8,698 bases of DNA from Sulfurovum sp. (GTDB taxonomy: Bacteria; Campylobacterota; Campylobacteria; Campylobacterales; Sulfurovaceae), in contig JALSTF010000209.1 in the NCBI GenBank assembly GCA_026983895.1, forward strand, positions 1 to 8,698. The letters run 5' to 3'. This document shows positions 6,074 through 8,698 of this stretch, in pieces. Both the position numbers and the translations under genes were made by a program. The notes under the pieces were generated by a model. That model searched no databases, was not told where the DNA came from, and saw only the letters and a list, made by a program, of their open reading frames with translations. The stretch's first letter is position 1, and each line of letters starts with the position of its first letter.

Positions 6074-8293
6074 GTGTCACAGACGGTCAGCGAAAAATCC
6101 ATTATACAGAAACTTGACCTTGACGGGTACATACAGCAGTTTAAACAGTTTTTTGCACGAGAGAAGCCTGTGGCCATGATGGGAGATATCAACCAGCATT
6201 ACCGCTATATCAAAGCACTCTCTTCCGTGCAGTTCCCAGCACCTTCCCCCGTGCCCAATCTTGATCGTGAACTCAATTTGATCAAAAAACAGGGCGTTCT
6301 GTCTTTGGATGAGATACATGCTTTTGTAACCATTATCTCGTATTTTAACACATTGAAAAACGTCACGTTCCCGGAACCGGTCGCCGTCTGGATACGTGAC
6401 ATAGACATTCCCGATGAAATTCTTGAAGTGGTAGGATATTTTACTGAAGAAGGAGATATCAATCCTGAACGCGACCCGGAACTTTTCAAGCTGGAACGTG
6501 CGATAAAGCAGAACAAGATCGATATCAAAGAGACACTCTACAAGCTGGCACATTCAAGCCGCCTTCGTGACTATCTGGTCGATACACAGGTGCATTTCAA
6601 CGGCGGAGAAGAGACACTGCTTGTCAGAGGCGGTTTCAACAATGTGCTCAAAGCGACCGTTGCAGCAAGGTCTTCAGGCGGTTTTTTTTACATTATCCCT
6701 CAGAGTATCTCCCATCTCAAGGAAAAGGAATCGGCGCTCTTGAGTAAAAAAGAGGAGCTTATTTACCGCTATTGCAAAAATATCTCTGCTCTGTTTTTGC
6801 AGTGGGAGCGTTTCCTTGCCTTTATCAATCAGGCGTACGACCGTTTCGACCATTATCAGGCACGTGTCCTGTTCGCAAGAGCCAAAGAGTATGAATTCGT
6901 TCTGCCCTCCAGGAGCAGGCGTATCAAACTCCAGGATTTCGCACATCCGGCTATCGAAGACCCTGTACCGGTCACGATAGACCTTGACAAGCAGATCATG
7001 CTGATCACCGGTGTGAATGCCGGAGGTAAGACCATGCTGCTCAAATCGATGCTCAGTGCAGTCTATATGAGCAAGTACCTGCTGCCTTTTAGGTGCGATG
7101 TTTCCAAAACACAAGTAGGGCACTACAAGAGCATCGAAGCGGTCATCGACGATCCACAGTCGGTGAAGAATGACATTTCCACCTTTGCCGGACGTATGCA
7201 GGAGTTCGCCAAGCTTTTTACCAAAGAAAATGCTATCGTAGGGGTCGATGAGATAGAACTGGGAACGGACAGTGACGAAGCGGCAAGCCTTTTTCGTGTG
7301 ATGCTTGACGAATTGAGGAAAAAAGGGATCACTTTCGTCGTGACCACCCACCACAAACGTCTGGCTTCTCTGATGGCCAGTGACAAAGAGGTAGAATTGA
7401 TCGCTGCGCTTTATGATGAAGAGCGGCGCGTACCGACCTATACGTTCCTGCAGGGGAGCATAGGGAAGAGTTATGCGTTTGAAACTGCGCAGCGCTACGG
7501 GGTACCCGCAGGTATTGTCAACCGTGCGAAAAAAGTGTATGGAGAGGACAAAGAGAATCTTAACGAACTTATAGAACGCTCCACGTCGCTGGAGCGGGAA
7601 ATGCGGCAAAAGATCGCGAAGGTCGATGAAGAGCTTAAAGCGGCAGAGAGGCAGAAAGAGAAACTGGAAGCCGAAGAGATGAAACTCAAAGAAGCACACA
7701 GAAAAGCCATAGCTACCCTGGAGAACCGCTATAATGCTGCGACGAAAAAGGCAAGAGAAGCATTGAAAGCCAAAGAGTCTACAGAGGGCCGAAGGCTGCT
7801 CAACATTGCGCACCAGCGAAAAGAGTTTAAAGCCAAAGAGATCAAAACCCTTCAGGAAGAACCGCTTAAAGAAGGGGACAAAGTGAAGTATCGTTCCCAT
7901 AAAGGCGAACTGCTTTCCATACGGGGGAAAGATGCCACGATCATCGTCGACGGCCTGAAGATGCGTGTACCGCTTTCACAGCTCAAACGCAGGGGGAATG
8001 TCTCCCCAATCAAAGTCCCCCAAAAACCCAAAGAGGCGAAAGTGCATGTGGAGAAAAGCGGTGCGGCCGTATCGGTCAAACTGCTTGGGATGTACGGTGA
8101 TGAAGCGATCGATACCGTCGACAAATTTCTTTCCGATGCTTTGGTGAACGGCTTGAATGAAGTACAGATCATTCATGGAACGGGGGGCGGTATTTTGGCA
8201 AAACTGGTCACCGATTATCTCAAACAGCATCCAAAGATACAGAAGTTTTATCGTATGCCGGGAAACCTTGGGATCACCGTGGTGGAGTTGTAG
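6074..8293 (+). CDS. mutS2: Endonuclease MutS2 (MutS-family ATPase with Smr domain)
   Basis: A 739-residue cytoplasmic MutS2. The family lacks MutS mismatch-recognition domains; it has been linked to suppression of recombination and, in Bacillus, to rescue of collided ribosomes. The core/lever part covers about 1-300. The ATPase has Walker A GVNAGGKT (313-320), a signature loop STFAGRMQEF (369-378), Walker B IVGVDE (388-393) and TTHHKRLA (424-431). A charged coiled coil spans about 490-595, and a small beta domain about 598-637 (GDKVKYRSHKGELLSIRG). The Smr domain (about 664-739) keeps HGTGGG (701-706) and the ending GITVVEL, but where most Smr domains read LDLRG this one reads VKLLG (668-672). 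GTG is used as start because TAAGGA (6059-6064) lies 9 bases upstream and no in-frame ATG occurs before residue 35. No terminator hairpin follows, so read-through into the next gene is possible. Confidence 0.94.
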   Translation: MSQTVSEKSIIQKLDLDGYIQQFKQFFAREKPVAMMGDINQHYRYIKALSSVQFPAPSPVPNLDRELNLIKKQGVLSLDEIHAFVTIISYFNTLKNVTFPEPVAVWIRDIDIPDEILEVVGYFTEEGDINPERDPELFKLERAIKQNKIDIKETLYKLAHSSRLRDYLVDTQVHFNGGEETLLVRGGFNNVLKATVAARSSGGFFYIIPQSISHLKEKESALLSKKEELIYRYCKNISALFLQWERFLAFINQAYDRFDHYQARVLFARAKEYEFVLPSRSRRIKLQDFAHPAIEDPVPVTIDLDKQIMLITGVNAGGKTMLLKSMLSAVYMSKYLLPFRCDVSKTQVGHYKSIEAVIDDPQSVKNDISTFAGRMQEFAKLFTKENAIVGVDEIELGTDSDEAASLFRVMLDELRKKGITFVVTTHHKRLASLMASDKEVELIAALYDEERRVPTYTFLQGSIGKSYAFETAQRYGVPAGIVNRAKKVYGEDKENLNELIERSTSLEREMRQKIAKVDEELKAAERQKEKLEAEEMKLKEAHRKAIATLENRYNAATKKAREALKAKESTEGRRLLNIAHQRKEFKAKEIKTLQEEPLKEGDKVKYRSHKGELLSIRGKDATIIVDGLKMRVPLSQLKRRGNVSPIKVPQKPKEAKVHVEKSGAAVSVKLLGMYGDEAIDTVDKFLSDALVNGLNEVQIIHGTGGGILAKLVTDYLKQHPKIQKFYRMPGNLGITVVEL

Positions 8294-8315
8294 CCCAATT
8301 TTTAACTCTAAAAGG

Positions 8316-8321
8316 TATAAT
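8316..8321 (+). promoter_or_regulatory. -10 box upstream of the membrane protein gene
   Basis: TATAAT lies within the 13-base palindrome GGTATAATATACC (8314-8326), 32 bases before the GTG at 8354. The 60-bp spacer after mutS2 has AT-rich DNA and no -35 hexamer. A promoter here would let the last gene be expressed apart from mutS2. Confidence 0.55.
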
Positions 8322-8353
8322 ATACCCTATCAAACAAGATTGAGGAGAAGTCG

Positions 8354-8698
8354 GTGAGTATTCAGGACGATGTGAAATATGTCAAAACAGAATTGAGCGG
8401 TGATGAAAAGATATTGGAGAGTGCCTTCAAGCTGGAGACGCTTTACAAAAAATACAAATTTATTATCTGGGGGGCGGTAGCTGCCCTGTTTCTTTTCTTT
8501 GCAGGTTCCGCTGCAATGGAGGGTATGCGTCATGCCAGACTGGCAGATGCGAATGAAGCTTTCCTTGCCTTGCAGAAAAAACCTGATGATGCCTCTGCCC
8601 TTGAGACACTCAAATCCAAGAACCCGGCACTCTTTGAACTTTTCAGTTATGCACAGGCAGTGAAGAAAAAAGATATCGCAACACTGAAATCCCTGAGT
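8354..8698 (+). CDS. Single-pass membrane protein with N-in anchor, 5' part (3' end outside window)
   Basis: The frame is open to the right edge, and 115 residues are visible. GTG 8354 is supported by AGGAG (8343-8347) 6 bases upstream and by the promoter just before it. The protein begins with a charged ~36-residue cytoplasmic segment (MSIQDDVKYVKTELSGDEK, later LETLYKKYK), followed by one hydrophobic helix at about 37-57 (FIIWGAVAALFLFFAGSAAM). The remainder, expected outside the cytoplasmic membrane, is helical and rich in Ala/Leu/Lys, with repeated A..A.L patterns such as ARLADANEAFLALQ. This layout resembles YfgM-like proteins with a TPR-type periplasmic domain, which elsewhere work with the Sec translocon or outer membrane assembly. 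That likeness is by architecture only. I do not recognise the gene with certainty and give no function. Confidence 0.75.
   Translation, partial: MSIQDDVKYVKTELSGDEKILESAFKLETLYKKYKFIIWGAVAALFLFFAGSAAMEGMRHARLADANEAFLALQKKPDDASALETLKSKNPALFELFSYAQAVKKKDIATLKSLS

Noticed and set aside
6674..7900. Long open frame (408 codons) on the - strand opposite mutS2
   Set aside because: It is antisense to the ATPase and coiled-coil part of mutS2. The Phe/Leu-rich product is what results from reading Lys/Glu codons backwards, and no family is recognisable.
8284..8353. Possible terminator after mutS2
   Set aside because: There is a run of T (8299-8303) but no GC stem before it. The only palindrome, GGTATAATATACC, is AT-rich and better read as a promoter -10 region.

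Overview
The window looks like a chromosomal segment of a Campylobacterota (Epsilonproteobacteria) bacterium, probably a Sulfurovum-like chemolithotroph. This rests on three things. The fumarate reductase operon has the order C-A-B and key residues matching the Wolinella succinogenes enzyme as I remember it. The adenylate kinase-like and MurC proteins have an epsilonproteobacterial character. The promoters show clear TATAAT -10 boxes but no recognisable -35 box. The genus is inference; no rRNA or other marker is present.

Layout, left to right. (1) The 3' part of murC (peptidoglycan synthesis) enters from the left edge on the + strand. (2) A short hairpin with T-runs on both sides, probably a bidirectional terminator, separates it from (3) a convergent adenylate kinase-family gene whose lid region is shortened and lacks most of the usual phosphate-binding arginines. 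(4) A 171-bp divergent intergenic region carries two facing promoters with the same 13-base core and a small palindrome. (5) frdC, frdA and frdB form a tightly overlapping operon for a menaquinol:fumarate reductase (or succinate dehydrogenase working in reverse). (6) An AraC/XylS-family regulator lies on the - strand, only 2 bp from the end of frdB. (7) A 170-bp divergent region holds a small inverted repeat and the mutS2 promoter. (8) mutS2 is complete and has a C-terminal Smr domain. (9) The start of a single-pass membrane protein runs off the right edge.

The frd genes make one complex. FrdA (covalent FAD) reduces fumarate in the cytoplasm, FrdB passes electrons through three iron-sulfur clusters, and FrdC (two hemes b) takes them from menaquinol in the membrane. 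In an autotroph the same complex would also serve the reductive TCA cycle. The flanking genes are housekeeping (cell wall, nucleotide metabolism, DNA/ribosome maintenance) and have no obvious functional link to frd.

I see no mobile element, CRISPR array, tRNA, rRNA or defence system, and no clearly new multi-gene system. The points most worth a second look are residue-level. FrdC has valine where Wolinella FrdC has the E-pathway glutamate. The kinase-like protein has lost its lid arginines. The MutS2 Smr domain lacks the usual LDxR motif. At the gene-order level, the frd-araC block sits between murC and mutS2, which I recall being close neighbours in Campylobacter and Helicobacter.
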